From Marthasterias glacialis (Eukaryota; Echinodermata; Asteroidea; Forcipulatida; Asteriidae), in contig OU452222.1 of assembly GCA_911728455.2 (NCBI GenBank), positions 9,136,108-9,200,107 of the forward strand: DNA of 64,000 bases, written 5' to 3'. Shown here piece by piece: positions 1 to 13,800 of this stretch. How positions within the stretch are numbered: position 1 is the first letter of the stretch; every line of letters starts with the position of its first letter. The position numbers and the translations under genes were made by a program. Under the pieces are notes generated by a model. It saw only the letters and a program-made list of their open reading frames with translations. It made no database searches and was not told the origin of the DNA.

Positions 1-417
1 TTGAATGGCTTCCCATTGATAGACATGGTGGGTGGGGTTTAATGGGTCGGTCTAATATTTGATCTTGCGGTACACTTTATTGACATTGATTTTAATGATA
101 TAAACAATGCATTTTTGGATTGAACCTTAGTCCTTTGCTTGTGTGGATCTTTAATGTTTAAGATATACCCAATGTGATATACCACAAGTGACATGGTAAA
201 CAGTGTCTCCACCATTCCTTTAAAATACCAAAGCCCAAATTCATAGAGCTTAGCCCAATTTTGAAATAGCTGCTTAGCAAAGAAAAATTGTGCTTTATAA
301 AACAGGTTACCAGCCAAAATGTGATGTTATGTACATTAGATTTGAATGTTACCCAGGTTATTTGTGATAAGCAAGTTAATTTGTTGAGCATAATTATCTT
401 ATCACCGGGCATGCAAT
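1..417. other. Intergenic, no gene seen
   Basis: No coding region is supported. Around 215-330 the sequence has the motifs GAGCTTAG, TGCTTAGCA and GGTTACCAGCC. The last two recur near 57,690-57,830, so this is probably debris of a dispersed repeat. The short open frames here are in AT-rich sequence and have no recognisable protein motif. Confidence 0.5.
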
Positions 418-500
418 GCTTGGTGGTCTAGTGGTTAAGATATCTATCTGCTCTAAAAATGCGGAGGTCGTGGGTTCGAACCCCACCTGAGTAGTTTGCT
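418..500 (+). repeat. tRNA-derived SINE head
   Basis: An RNA polymerase III A box (TGGTCTAGTGG, 424-434) is followed about 40 bases later by a B box (GGTTCGAACCC, 473-483), the spacing found in tRNAs. The acceptor arms do not pair well, the putative anticodon loop is irregular, and the sequence runs into non-tRNA sequence (GTAGTTTGCTGTGG). I therefore read it as a tRNA-derived SINE and not a working tRNA gene. A 5'-truncated relative with the same B-box region and following tail lies near 7,228-7,290. The 3' end of the SINE body is not defined. Confidence 0.65.
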
Positions 501-690
501 GTGGGATTTTTTTCCCAACTGGACTCTGAAAGCACAGAGTGTACAGTGTTATCACACTACAATGTAAAGGTAAATCTAGTAATATTCTTTACCCCTGGTG
601 CAATTATTACACAAGTTAAATACAACTTTGTCTGCTTTATATCAGTTATATGGAATTGGGCGCTTCTAAGCCCACAAGTTTGTTAAACAA

Positions 691-823
691 CAGGGCTCAA
701 CTTCATGGCACTGCTTACCAAAGAATTCTGCGCTTTTGGTGCCCTGTAACGTGCGTATTTCTATATGCTGCAGCAAGGACGAAGTGCAGAATTCCACAGT
801 CAGTGCCATGAAGTTGGGCCCTG
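691..823. repeat. Short MITE-like element, copy 1
   Basis: The two ends form an inverted repeat. The left end reads CAGGGCTCAACTTCATGG and the reverse complement of the right end reads CAGGGCCCAACTTCATGG. The similarity extends inward through GGCACTG and GAATTCTGC, giving arms of about 40 bp. There is no coding capacity. A second, more diverged copy is at about 3,711-3,835. The class is not assigned because no clear target duplication is visible. Confidence 0.6.
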
Positions 824-3494
824 GCAATCAGCCAAAACATGTACATGTGAAACTTGTGGCTGCTAGTGGTTTTCTGCAATCAGCTGCTGATTATTCAGAG
901 AAACATCTCTGTTGAAATGCTACGACCTCTCAGAAACAGATGACTGGATTGGCCAAATTTGTAAATGTTCCCTGGGTCTGTAACCTAGTAATTATGTTAT
1001 TGTAGTGCAGAAAGACATGATCATGCAAGTTTAATAGGTTCATTTCAAAATGTGTTTCTTCAAAACCATTATGATTTACCTTCACCTCCAATAAAGATGT
1101 TGCACTGATTTAGTAGGGGAATATTTTAAACCATTTTGGCTGGGCACTGTCTGTGATATGAGCTCTAAATTTATGGCCATTTGAGTTTGACCTTGACAGT
1201 GTTGACCCTGAACTAAATTTCTAGAGTGACCAAGCCCTTTCCACTCCCCCCCACACCATTACTCACTATTGACCCCTGAGACAGTAGTTTTGAAACCTCC
1301 TATCGGGGTCAGGGTTGTCAAGGTCACAAGAAATCCCCCACATAAGTCATAGAGTTCTGAATCCAGAAAGCGGGATTTTCCAGGTCTCCATAAAGAGAAT
1401 TCTTAGAACACTCTGAGTCTATAGAGAGTAGGTTCAAGGCTATGATAGGGGGATTGCAAGTATATTATTTCCTGTGGCTGTCAAACTTGCTATTTGAGTA
1501 TTGGATGACTGGTGACATGTTGAAATTCAGTGACATCATTTTGAATGATCAGTTCACGTTTTTTTCTTCTTTTTTTTCTTAGGTGTAAGACATATTCACT
1601 TAAAGAGCACCTCATGACAAGCTGAATATCCTTGGGGGATAGCTACTACTTGTTTAAAACAGACTGATCCCGCATTCAAACAAGAAACAAAAGAAAAGGC
1701 ACATGGACCATGCCTCACTTGTGACTGATGAGAGACATGACCACTAGCATCACACAACAATCGTGTTTTGCGGTAAATTAAAACTATTTAAGGTTATTAT
1801 ATACTGCACTTGAAAGGTTGCCGGATGCCCTGCTAATGGCAGGCTGTTTCCAGATCTGAACAGCTGCAGAGAAGCACTGTCAAAACTTTCCAGAATTCTT
1901 GCTGCAGTCATACCCTGGGGGACCAGGTACTGTAGAGCACAGCAGAGCTTGTGATTTGTTTAGTTCTAACATGTGTGAAAGCATCAAAGAACTAGCAGAT
2001 TTTCTTTTAAGAAAACGGAAAGGGAGAAGGAAACCAGGGGAACTTTTTTTCTTCAAAAGTATATTCCTCCTTGCCACCTTCCCCCCTTATTTTGATTTGA
2101 CTCAAGTACTGACATAAAATATGGGAAAAACCATACTATTTTTGGGTTGTTCTTCGTGAACCATTAACATTTGTAACCACAAATTCAATTAAATTTTCAG
2201 AAGCCGGTTTTATGGCTGTTTTTTTGTAACCAGAGGATGGAAATTAACTTACTAATACCCAGAATCGATAACATATGTATCTCTTCAGCTAGAATTTCAC
2301 CAATCAATTTCTAAATAATGCAATCAAATATGATGACCCACGCCAACATCCAACACTTCTGGGAAATGGTGAAATGGCATCAAAAGTGAAGCCAGCCAAA
2401 ACATCAGCCATGATGATATCGATGTGATGTGATGTCTTGAACATTCTATATGTTGAGAAAAACTATTAGTATTGGCAATAGTTATTTAAAAGCTGTCTTT
2501 CTCATCTTATTGATGAGCAAATAAACCCAGTTTTGAGTTATGGCTGGGACTTGTGTCTGGTTTTGGCATGGAGTGTCACAAATTGGAGGCATTGAAGTAC
2601 ACAAGGTTTTGTGTTGTTTTTCCTTCGTTAATCAACAGCAATCAATTTCAACAAATTTTTACTAAATTTAAATGTCATGTAAACTCTATGTCTGTCTGCC
2701 AAGTCCCCTATTTCCTGTTTGTCCTCATTAGGATATTAAAGGGAAAATATGTTTGGAGAGTAGATTCACTTCCACTCTCTAGTTTTCAATAAAAACACCC
2801 CATACAATTAACTTACAAGTGCAAATTTCATCGTGTTTGTTGGTCATGAATGAGTAAAAGCAAAATCAAATTTTTGACCCAGCCGGCCGGACTAGGTCAT
2901 TTGGCATCGCCCCCATATATACTGGTCTTTAATGACTAAACATCATGGACAGCAGGTGAACATTGGTATGAGCTCATACTGAAAGGGAAAACCCAGCAAA
3001 ATAAGCCTCCACCCCCTCGTCATCAAATATCTCTTTACAATTTGCTAGGGTTGGCTGCTTCAGAAGAGAGGAAGCCTGGCGTGCCACGTCACTCTTGGAT
3101 ACAAGGTGACACTGCTTTTGACAAACAAATTCTGTAATAAAAGCAAGGGTTCGCAAAGCCAATCAACTGTTTCAACCACGCTTTTCACAGTAAAGCCATA
3201 AAATCCCCCTTGTTGGGTTCTATTTCGCAATTTGTTTGGATCTTACAAAATAAACTCATAAACCTTATTTGCTATTGGGTAGAGATCACTCTCTATGAAC
3301 AGGACTTTTATTGCTTTTTTTTCATGTCTGTGAATTAGACCTTGCATTATCTTGGTCACACATTATAGACTGATTTTGTGACTAGATAAAAAGAAACTGT
3401 CTATATAACACTAAACAATTTGTACATGTATACTGGGTTTTTGTTTGTTATTTATTACGGTTTTTATAGCATGAACAACAAAGGAAAAAGACCA
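824..3494. other. Intergenic, no gene seen
   Basis: AT-rich sequence with no open frame that has a recognisable domain or a convincing exon structure. Short frames on both strands (for example 1,880-2,117 and 2,974-3,162) do not resemble any family I know and lack flanking splice logic. Confidence 0.5.
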
Positions 3495-3560
3495 GGTGTG
3501 GATTAACTAGTCCTAACTTATAGGACTAGTCCTAGGACTAGTTTTGTGAAATCCACTCCT
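3495..3560. repeat. Palindromic ACTAGTCCTA repeat
   Basis: Clustered inverted and direct copies of ACTAGTCCTA/TAGGACTAGT occur within about 50 bp, followed by TTTTGTGAAATCCAC. The TTTGTGAAATC end motif also closes the MITE-like elements at 43,786-43,937 and 57,148-57,289, so this is probably a small or decayed member of the same type of element. Confidence 0.4.
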
Positions 3561-3710
3561 GGAACTGGCTTAGCACACAAAACTTTCTAGTGTTTGTCAG
3601 TTTATATGGCAACAAAAAGCACAGGAAATCATTTTGGCTTAGACCCTTTAAAAAAATATGTTGAGACTTCTCTGTTTTCTATGGCAACAAAAACCTGAGG
3701 AAATCAGGTA

Positions 3711-3835
3711 AGGGCCCAGTTTCATGGCTTGCTGTGAAATTCTGCCCTTACACCGACGGCTCCTAGACTCCTGAGCTTTACAGGGCACTGTAAGCCAATA
3801 ATTCTGTGGTTAGCAGTGGCATAACACTGGGCCCA
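3711..3835. repeat. Short MITE-like element, copy 2
   Basis: The left end GGGCCCAGTTTCATGG and the right end (reverse complement GGGCCCAGTGTTATGCCACTG) form an imperfect inverted repeat. The internal motif AATTCTG near both ends is shared with the element at 691-823. The copy is non-coding and diverged from the first. Confidence 0.5.
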
Positions 3836-3926
3836 GCTTGGCAGACATTTTGTGTACACTGTATCCACATTTTCTTTTAATGGCGGTACTGAGATTGCAA
3901 AATTACTCAGTTTTCAAAAACACTTG

Positions 3927-3984
3927 CTGTTGAATTAGCAATAGCGTGTTCCTTACTGTTGAATTAGCAATAGCGTGTTCCTTA
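3927..3984. repeat. 29-bp tandem duplication
   Basis: Two adjacent identical 29-bp units (3,927-3,955 and 3,956-3,984) begin CTGTTGAATTAGC. This is a simple recent tandem duplication in non-coding sequence. Confidence 0.85.
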
Positions 3985-4689
3985 TTTGAAGTCGTCCCAT
4001 CTGAAAAGTACCAATTTAATTGTATTTACGTGTTTGATGTTTTTTCAATGTAAGCATTATAAAAAAACAATCAGGATTATTATTTTTTTTTTCTTGAAAA
4101 ACTTGGGCCTGGACTCTTCATTAAGAAATAGTAGCTTTGCTTTTACCATTTACCTTCTCACTGGCCCTACCCAGTCTACATACACCAACTCTAATGGCTT
4201 ATGTATGAAAGGTACAAACTGATTTAATTCAACTGAAATATGGGTATACAATAATAGCACTCAGCACTAATGCTAAAAATATGTCACGCAAGTACCCAGA
4301 TCACAGACAATGTGTCAAATTGTATGGATGTATGCGTACACCAATCATACATACAATACCCACTGTATACTGAACTACTGCGGTCTGGGGTGCCTATGCG
4401 GTGAACCCGTCAGTGGTGGCAAGTTTGACATCCAGGTATTTTTCAGCAAAAGTGATGTCATCAGTGCGGAGTGCTATTGCCCTGTGTCTGGAATGACCAG
4501 ACAGTGTTGAATCAATCCAACTCAAGATTTAAATAGTTTTCAAGGTTTAGGGGCAGGTTGAGCAACATTTACCGACTGTAGTTTCTTAAGTGTTTACTCT
4601 TTCACTTACAGTACACTGTTTCTTGTACTCATGATTACAGATATAATCGAAAGAACAGGGATCACAGAAGTTTATTTTCTTGTACTTTG

Positions 4690-7600
4690 TACACTTTATT
4701 TTTTTACTGACAAAGTAAGCTAAAAAACACCTCCTCAAATCAGATCACAAGTTACAAATGTTTTCTCCTTCCAAATACATCTTCATTTCTTTCAACTAAA
4801 AGACAACATGACTGATGAATATCAAACGTTTAATCAAATTATCTGATTAAATCTAACAGAATAAACTACATTTAATTGTGACCAACTAAAACAATATGCC
4901 AGCATGTTGATTAATAAAATAAAAAGGAAAAAAGCCGCCAGGTCTTCTACTCTATATCCAGAACAGCTAGCTGCAGTTAATATAGTTAATTAATACAATA
5001 CTACAGAGTCTTAAGTGAAATCACATTCATGATAATCACATTCATGATTATTGCAATCCTCAAGATCCATAATCTAACAGAGTTTAAAAGGTGACATTGA
5101 CTATTATTTGGATGTATTACTTATTGGAATGCGTTCAGGATGTCAAAATTAAGACATAATTCCTTGTCAAATTTGTGTGTTCAGACAACTGATACAATCA
5201 ATCATAGCCTTTTGACTTTTATCAACAAAATGTTACCACCTTTCACAGAACATTGTCAAGTTTCTCTTCCAAAGTTCACTTCATGTTACCGCAATGTATA
5301 AAACAATGAGTCTGTACTATGCAATCGTGGAATGAGTTCAGACAAATGCAAATGTTTTTGGTCACCTAACACAATGTATTTTTAAGCCAATATAATAAAA
5401 CCTCAAACACAAGAATGGAAACAACACAAGGATGAAAAAATTCTGAAGATTACATTTGAACTAAACAAACGAAATGTTAGCGTGCAATTGTTTTCAAACT
5501 TGTTATTATACTTCAACGGAAAAGAATTGACAACTCAAGCAGAAAAATGTCTACCGAATCTGTTCTCTAAAAATGCTCAAAATGTTAAAACTTTACAAAG
5601 ATTTCTAAATTTCATATTAGACACAACTAGGTATTTCATTTCCTTAAAAAAATACTGCATTGACAAGTGCTGCATTGATTTGAAGAACCTAGAAAATGAA
5701 GGGTTGCAGAAAGAAAAACAATTTCCTGTTAAAAAGTTTGATTTCAAAAGAAAATCCTGTTTGATACAAAGGTAGACATTTGTTAGTTTTATCTGATTTC
5801 TCAGTCAGAAATGGCAGTCTTTTCGCATGGAATATTGTTCATTATGCTTTTAGGCCATGCTCCTCTAGTCATACTCTAGTCTATGAAAAATTTAAGGTGC
5901 ACACTCATCTTTTAAGGTTTTAGGAGAGTGTGTTCACAACTGGTAATTCAATAGCCATGAATCTTTTTGGCAAGCTGTTGTCATGAGAAGTAGCTCAACT
6001 TCATGTTTCTGCTTTGTTCATTGTTGAGAATTTGAAATATGAGCAGATTGTGGCACAGATCAGCAGCTTGGAAACACATTTCTAAAAATGTGAAGATATT
6101 TAAGATACATGTATGTTCCTTTTTGGCAAACAGTGTAATGGAAATGGCTGATGTTGTTGACATTGGTTCCCCCCACCAAGTCTAAATGCTTTAAAAAATG
6201 CAAATTTTGTAAGCACAGACACTCTACCTTCCCAGACTCCCAGGTCACTAGCCAAAGCACAATGTTTTGTGCATTTCTCATGAGCAGCTTCCCTCATATT
6301 TGTACTTGACATTTCCGCTTTGCAAACAAAGTCATTCAGCACTGTTTGTCGATTAGCAGCTTTATGAAATTGGCCCAGTTCCTTTCCATCTGTGCTTTTC
6401 AATTACTTTTGCAGTTCACTAACAAATAACCCACTGGTGTACGCCTCCTAAACCACACACTAAACCTGTATTTAAACTTCGGTGACTACAATAATACACA
6501 AAGAAGCAATTACTCTCTTTAACTAAACCAACATGTTAACTTAATACACAAATCTTAAATAGTAACAAAATCCTAAGTATGCTTTTTGAAGGTCTAGAAG
6601 ATTAATATTTTCTTATCTGATTTAGTCTGTAACTTTAAAAGACACGGTAACAAATAACAGATTTCATCTGTGGATAAATATCAACATATTATAAATGAAG
6701 TAACATTACAAACACTCACAATTAATAACAAAATCTATTCATTTTTTGGCAATTGAAAATTGGAAAAATAATAATAAATGGCCACACCTCATGTTATCAA
6801 ACAGCACGTGATGCCTGAGTTGCCGGCACCAAGGGCTGAGGGCGGTAGAATAATACTGTATTTTAACATTCACTCTCTTTAAGATTTCCTTCGAAGGTGG
6901 GCTTGCTAAACAGTGCAATATTGGTCGCCTGTATCACATTATTCCAGTAATAAAATTATGATCAATTTCTAATGTTTTTCAGACATTTTGAACCCTTTTT
7001 GTTCCGTTAAACACAAAAGGGAAGGTACACCACTGGAAGAGAATTGTTCTTGAATTAATGGAAAGCTGAATACATCTACACACAAGTGTCAGTTTAATCT
7101 AGCATGGGAAATGTTTTGTCTTTATGTGCTTTCAATTTTCAGAAAATTATTATTTAAACCAATTCAGGAAGGGTTGACATGACACTTAACCCTCAGCTTT
7201 GATAGTCATGATTTTTGTATTTTTATGTGAGGGTCATGGGTTCAAATCCCATCCCAGTAGCCTGTGGCGTGAACTCAGAAGCACAGATACAGTTGGTTTT
7301 GGTGTAAGGGTTTGAAGAATAACAAAACAGTTAATTTTTTCTGTGTTGTTTGAAGATGCTCAACTTAAAACATCGGAGGATTGGAATGATTGTGCATTTC
7401 TATGAGAACAGTTTGTACCTTCCCTTAGAAATGGAGGGTGATCATTATTTGCTACAATAATAATACAAACTGGATATTTTTCTTGAGACCTACATAGCAG
7501 CAAGACTTTCTGCTACAAAATGGTTCTATAAAGATATTCCAAAAATACAGTATGAATAATCTTCTATTTTATCACTTTTTCTTTTACACTTAAAAAACAC

Positions 7601-7889
7601 TGAAAATTTATTACTGCAGTTGGAATACACATAGATTCCTATCCAATATTTCCTTAAATTTGTGACAGTCACCAAGAACAGACTTTCCCTAGAAAGTGGT
7701 CCTTCATTTAAATTAGACAGCATATTGCACTCCTAAAGCCAATACCATAATACCATAAAGTCCTGATAAATACTCCGCACAGTGTTCCACAAGCCTTATC
7801 TTAAGCCAGTTAAATGTGACTGAAAAGTAGCGTTTGTGCAGTTGTGCACATCACCAATGCTCTGCTGAGTTAAGTTTTTTACACTTGTA
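4690..7889 (-). other. Probable long 3' UTR of MYLIP
   Basis: About 3.2 kb of AT-rich sequence downstream of the MYLIP stop codon, with no supported coding region. A minus-strand AATAAA (TTTATT on the plus strand near 4,697) could be the polyadenylation signal, but several closer AATAAA-like sites exist, so the true 3' end is not determined. A truncated SINE lies within it at about 7,228-7,290. Confidence 0.35.
7228..7290 (+). repeat. 5'-truncated tRNA-derived SINE fragment
   Basis: A B-box-like GGTTCAAATCCC (7,239-7,250) is followed by CAGTAGCCTGTGG and a CAGAAGCACAGA-like body, which parallels the SINE at 418-500 (GAGTAGTTTGCTGTGG, GAAAGCACAGA). The A-box half is missing. Confidence 0.5.
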
Positions 7890-10800
7890 TTAGCAATTTT
7901 CTGTGTGTGTTTCAACCGGCAAGAAGATGCGGAGTCTTTGTTCAATACCTGCTCGACAGTGAGGACATGCCTCCACCTGTCCCGCACAGACACTACACAA
8001 CAAATGCCCACAGGGGAAGAAAGCTGTATCGAGCGTTGTTGACATACACACTTTGCACGTGAAGCCGTTCGTGAGCGTTTCCAGTTTCTCTTTCAATGTC
8101 TTTAAATTTGTATCCTCATCTATATCCGACATTGTACACGCACTGTTCTCTTGGTCAGGCAGATCACTAAATGCCTCGCGCTGCATTTCTGAGCACCCAG
8201 CGACATGCAGCTTTCTCTTTGTACTGTCATAAACCTCTCTCCATGTCTGCTGAACATCAAACATGAACTTTTTGCCATACTCAGTGTTCTCCGTGAAGAT
8301 GGACGCCAGAGTGCCCCTGAAGTCACGCACACACTCGGCTCGGATCTGTTGCTGCACTGTGTCGCAGATAAAGAATTCATGCTTCTCAGTGACAGCTCGG
8401 TACAATGCTTCAGTCACCTCCCTACTCTGGAGTTTCACAGAGAGCGTCATTGGGCTAACTTCACCATTTACCTCATGGGGGTACGTTACACTGAAACACT
8501 TTCCATTGATTGACTCTTTCAGGATCAGGTCAAGCCCAATTCTACAAAACAGAAACAGTAAAGTACATTAATACAGAAAGACTTTTAAAATAATCCTTGA
8601 ACAGACGGTTTAAACACTATGTTAAAATCATTAAAACTCTGACACCCCAGACAATTAACTATATTTGAAAACCAATATTCATATTTGATTATGTTACTAT
8701 CAGGACACGATTAAAGGAGACACTGCAAATAATAAACAGCTCATGTTTCTGCCAGGGACCTACCATCAGGGTTTCTGAATTCAAGAAATGTTTTTCATAA
8801 CAACAAAGAGCAACAAAAACCTCCTGGCACAAGCCCAAGTTTTTTCAGGAACAACAAAAGCCTCTGTTAATGCTTCACTGATACTTTTCAAAGGAGTTCA
8901 TATCAGTTGGCTTGGAGCTAAATGTAGGCATGTGCATGTATAATACATTTAAATACCGAGCAACAAATATGCCATGATCTGCCAAGCTCTGACAACAAGG
9001 TAACCCTACTATAATGCAAATTTTTCACTTTCATGTCAAGGTTTAAGCTCCATGAAGAATTGCATGTACATGACTTTTTATTAAAATGCTTTCGGTGAGT
9101 ACCTCTCTAGTGCTTTCACCATAGACTCTCTTTATATCTTCCCAAGTCGAGATTTCATGCTCAATCTACCATCAGTAAATATGAGGTCAACCAAGATTTC
9201 ATGTTCATGAAGTTTACTCAGGTTTACAAAGCATTAATAATTTTCTACACTGCCATGGGAAGGGAACTTTTGCATCCTAGTAATCATTGTATAACCATTT
9301 GTCTTTTAATATGCAGCTGGTTTCTTGTTGCCTCTATAAAAAAATCATAAAATTTGGTTAGCTTCATTAATATCTCACCTCTGTAAGCACTCCACTTTAG
9401 GTTCATCAGTATAGAGATGAATGCCCTGGGGCCCAACGCCAAAGAGAACACTGCCTTGACTGGAGTCCCTTGCATGATAAAGTTCCATACCATAGCTGTC
9501 CAACATCGACACCTCCTGCAGAAACTTGTATTCTGCTTGAGATGGTTTCATCCCTCGTAAGCGTACATGCTCTGCCATGACTTGCGTAATGAACTCGTCA
9601 CTGCAGATGCTACTGGGCAGACAGGTGTAATGCGGGGTCTCTGGTCTGTAGTTACCCTGCTCGGCCTGGGCAAGGAGGGCGGCAAGACGGGCGATTTCTT
9701 TCACAGAGGCCAAGAGTTTACCATTGATGAGGTCCAGTTTTACATCTTGGAAAAACAGCCGTCTGAAGAAATGACACAAAAAGATAATGGGCTTAGCACG
9801 CACACATTAATTTTCCCCCCCTTTCTATTAATTTACTTTATTTACCTTTCAAGTCGGATACCTGGACATGAGCCAAACTTTTCTGACTGGCTGGTAAGCA
9901 ACAAAGTGTGAAGAGTTAATGCAGCCGAACAAGAAACTGCTGAAAAGGGGGCTACTTTTGCCTTTTGAGATCAAATATACTAATTAAAACCAGGCTGATA
10001 TGAACTAATACAGTAAAATCTTCCATGAATATTAATTTGATTGCTGCAACGGTACCAAGTACCATAAAACATCAAAAGACCTTGTCATATAAATTAACAG
10101 AAATTGTGTACGAAACTACATGTATATCAGTTAAAGGCAATAAAAAATCAATTGGTTCTACAACCTTAACAGAAGTTTTGAAAAGGCAACTGATCCTAAA
10201 TGGTTTATGAGGACACATGTTGTAGTGCATTCATGTACATGTGCATGTATGTAGTTCTGTAACCACGCAATTAATAATAATTGTTTATCAAATGCTACAA
10301 AATACATTCAGGCCTGGAATTACAGAGGCCACAGTGGCCATGGCCTCTGTTGCCCTGTGCTTATGGCCCTGCCCTTTCAAAGGTGAAATACCATGCCTGT
10401 AGGCCTACATTATCACAGTACCACACAACCTATGACCCTTGCAGATGTCACAAAAATTGAATTTTAAATGCTCATTATCAAGTCAATGAAATTCTCCTCA
10501 GTATTACAAGCAGTAAGTTTATAGTTGTGCCTTCACAAAGACTTAAATAATCAATTACAAAAAGTCTTACTGAGTAGGACTAAGAGCTGTAATACTGAAT
10601 CAAAGGTTCATTTCAATTAAACCATACACCCCCACAAGGCCACCACACACTGACACACACCATTGTCCATTGTATTCTGATTAAGCTGCCATGTACATAC
10701 ATGTATCACTATCAGTTGTTTGAGTAATCAGCCAGAAATGCAGCAGTGAAACTGATAATTGCAAGTTAATGTTAATTACAATAAGCAGTAATACCCATGA

Positions 10801-13800
10801 GTGACTGTTCAACTAACCTTGAACGATAATCAAAGAGTCAAGATAATCTGCATAACTTATAAAACAAAATGCCTGATAATGGTATTGTCCATCAATGTTA
10901 AAAATCCAGTTAAAAAAAAAACAATTCAAAACGCATTCAAGTTTCTTCAAATGTCATGTTAGTTTAAGTCCTACCTCCAACATCTTGAAAATTGTTTCTG
11001 CTTGAGCTGTTCTTAATCTTAACTGAACAAAAACTTAAAATAACACAAACACAGCAAACTCTCTTTCTTTTTAAAAAAGATTATCATCAGAAACTCAAAA
11101 AGTTGAGAAATCGTGATTTTTTGCAGTTGTTTTTAAGATGTACCTTCCAAAAACGAACAACAGAGAACAAGTGTATCACGCCTTTACCCCACTACCCCAA
11201 GTACCAATTGGGGTCAGCTCTATATTAAGAGGTTGACATGAAGCCACTTCAGAACTCATTCAAGGCCAACTGATCCTCAAATCAAGTTTCAGCACCATCA
11301 GCCTTCACTCATCAACCATAGCACAGTGCATCAACTAATACTTAAAACCTTGCATGCCAAACCCCCCCCCCCTTATTCTCTGTTGTTTGCCATTATATGC
11401 AAAGTCCCATCATTCTTCAGCGAACTGTTTAGCATTGAATACCTAACAGTCTCGTGACCATCACGTACACCATGCATGTGTGGTGTACTCGTACACATGA
11501 GTTGTACACATGTACTGTACATGTCAGGGCTATTGCAGAGATGTGGTCACACATCATATCCAGCCCCTATGAGTATATGTATTGAAAATATTTACATGTC
11601 AACGGGTTTCAGCATCCCTTTAATCAATACAACTAGTTAAAACTTAAGAGTTTTAATTTTAAGGAAAAATCTAATTATCAGTAACACAACTCTTTTTTAT
11701 ATAAGTTTAAAAAGCGTAACAAGTAAGGATTGAGGTGAAAACATTTTGACCACAGAATCCTGTAAAAATATGAATTGATTAATGTCACAAAACAACTAAC
11801 ATAACAGCCTAAATACTTCTCCTGAATTATTTCCTTAACCTGAAATAATGAAAGATCAAAAAAAAGATGCAATTCTGGTAATGCAAAGTATTCTGGCTGT
11901 ATACAATTATCATAAAATTGTCAGCAGCTGCAGCTTTTAAAGTTTGTTAACCTAAACCTTGGAGGACAAGCCAGTTTGTGTTTGCATAACTGCATAATAG
12001 TGTACTTCAAACAAACCTTAGCCCCAAGTTCAAATATTATTTGGGGGAACATTGACAGCTTTAAAATTTGTCCTTGGCTGAAAAAAAGATTTTCACAGAA
12101 AAAAATATTTTTCTACACCTTGTTACACAAACAACAACAATCTTTGAATGAAATTTGCAAGCAAATTATGTGGTTTTCTTTGTCAAAGACCAAACAATAT
12201 GATACGTATAACTGAACTGAAGTGATGTCGCAACCATGTTTGGCTAATAGAAAGTAGTGGGGGATGCACCAGCTTGTATGAGCTCATTACAAAATGTGCA
12301 ATACAGGTGTGTCTAAATTATAGACTGATGCAATTATAATGCAATGCATAGATAGTTATCTTTTGAAACATTAATAACACTACAACACTGCATGCATCCA
12401 AAAATCATATAAAAAATCTTTCCTGTTGGACGGTTATTTTTGTTACATGATCAAAGTAAACAAAGGCCACAATGGTAAGTTGAATTCGTGCAGTGAATAC
12501 AATTCTTTTTTCCCCTACTCTGATGAAATCCACTTTAAATTAAACTATTGCCATTTTTGCACTCCTTGACCAAGGTTAATGACTGCACAGGAGGGCACTC
12601 ACACTATTTAAAAATGAAATTCTGAAAAAGGAATCATTCACTTGAGCTGCTTTGCTATTGGGTTAATACCTGGGGATTATTTTTTTTCATTTTATTTAAA
12701 AAGACAATTTCTTTCACATAACAAAATTACAACAAAAATGTATTTATACAAACAAAATTCCAAGACCAAACAGTAACATTAACACCGACATTGTTTATTT
12801 TATAATATCACTTCCTCAAATGTTTTGACAAATTAACAGCTTCATTATTCCTTCAAATGTCTTTTAACTTCCTTTGAGGAAACCAAGTTTAAAAACAAAA
12901 CATCTTTTTGTGAGTGGATGGTCTAGAAATTACTTTTATTTTATCCATTATATAGGACTGCATGCAGCTTGTGCATGCATGTCACATGATTGTTTAGATC
13001 ACGTTTTTGATTAATATTAAATAGATACATGCATCATGAAGGAAAAGTACAATAGTTTGCTAACATGTGAAAATGTATATTAGCTGTGAAATTTTAATTG
13101 AGAGATTGTCTTTGGGTTTATTTCTACTTTCCCTACGACAAGTTAGAGAAAAACACCTACTGAATTAATACTTCCTAAATAAATAAACAAGACATTGGGA
13201 AAAATAACTTCCCTCCAAAAGAGTACCAGGGTTACCTCTCAGGCTTATGTGAACATATTCTCACCTTGTTACTTCTTGTAGGACTAAATGTGGCTGAACA
13301 TGAAACTTGACACGTAACTGCAGTCGCAGTGGTGACGATCCAGTGATCTGTGAGTTGATGGGGTTTCGAAGGTTAAGCCACATAGGATCACTGCCATTTT
13401 TCCTTGTGAACTGCAGCCCAAAGTAATCACTTTCTATAGTTCCCAGTTTTTGGCACACCTGCAGGTCAAAAGAAAATAGAAGAATTTAGTTTTTGCCATC
13501 TTACATCCAAAAAAAATAAAATTTAACATTTATACCCACTCTATGGACCACTGGCCAGATTCTAGTAATTTAAGCATCAGGCCAGTATAAACCCACTCAA
13601 CGAACAAGTCCTGCAGTTTTTCTGAACACATACATGTACCTTTTGACATAGCTTTTCAATTTCAAACTTTCTAAACTTTCAAAGAAAGAATTTTTTTTAG
13701 ACTTTGTAAACAATATTTCTGGTGCAATGGTGAGCCTCCAACAACCATCCATTATCAAATGGAAAAATGTCATTGTTTCCATTTAGTTTAAGTTTATTCA

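Noticed and set aside
418..500. Functional tRNA gene
   Set aside because: A and B boxes are good but acceptor stem and anticodon arm do not fold properly; a truncated relative lies at 7,228.
2974..3162. 62-aa minus-strand frame
   Set aside because: Looks protein-like in composition but matches nothing known to me and has no neighbouring exons.
5482..5775. 97-aa plus-strand frame in the MYLIP 3' flank
   Set aside because: Lys/Asn-rich translation of AT-rich DNA, no motif, opposite strand to the gene.
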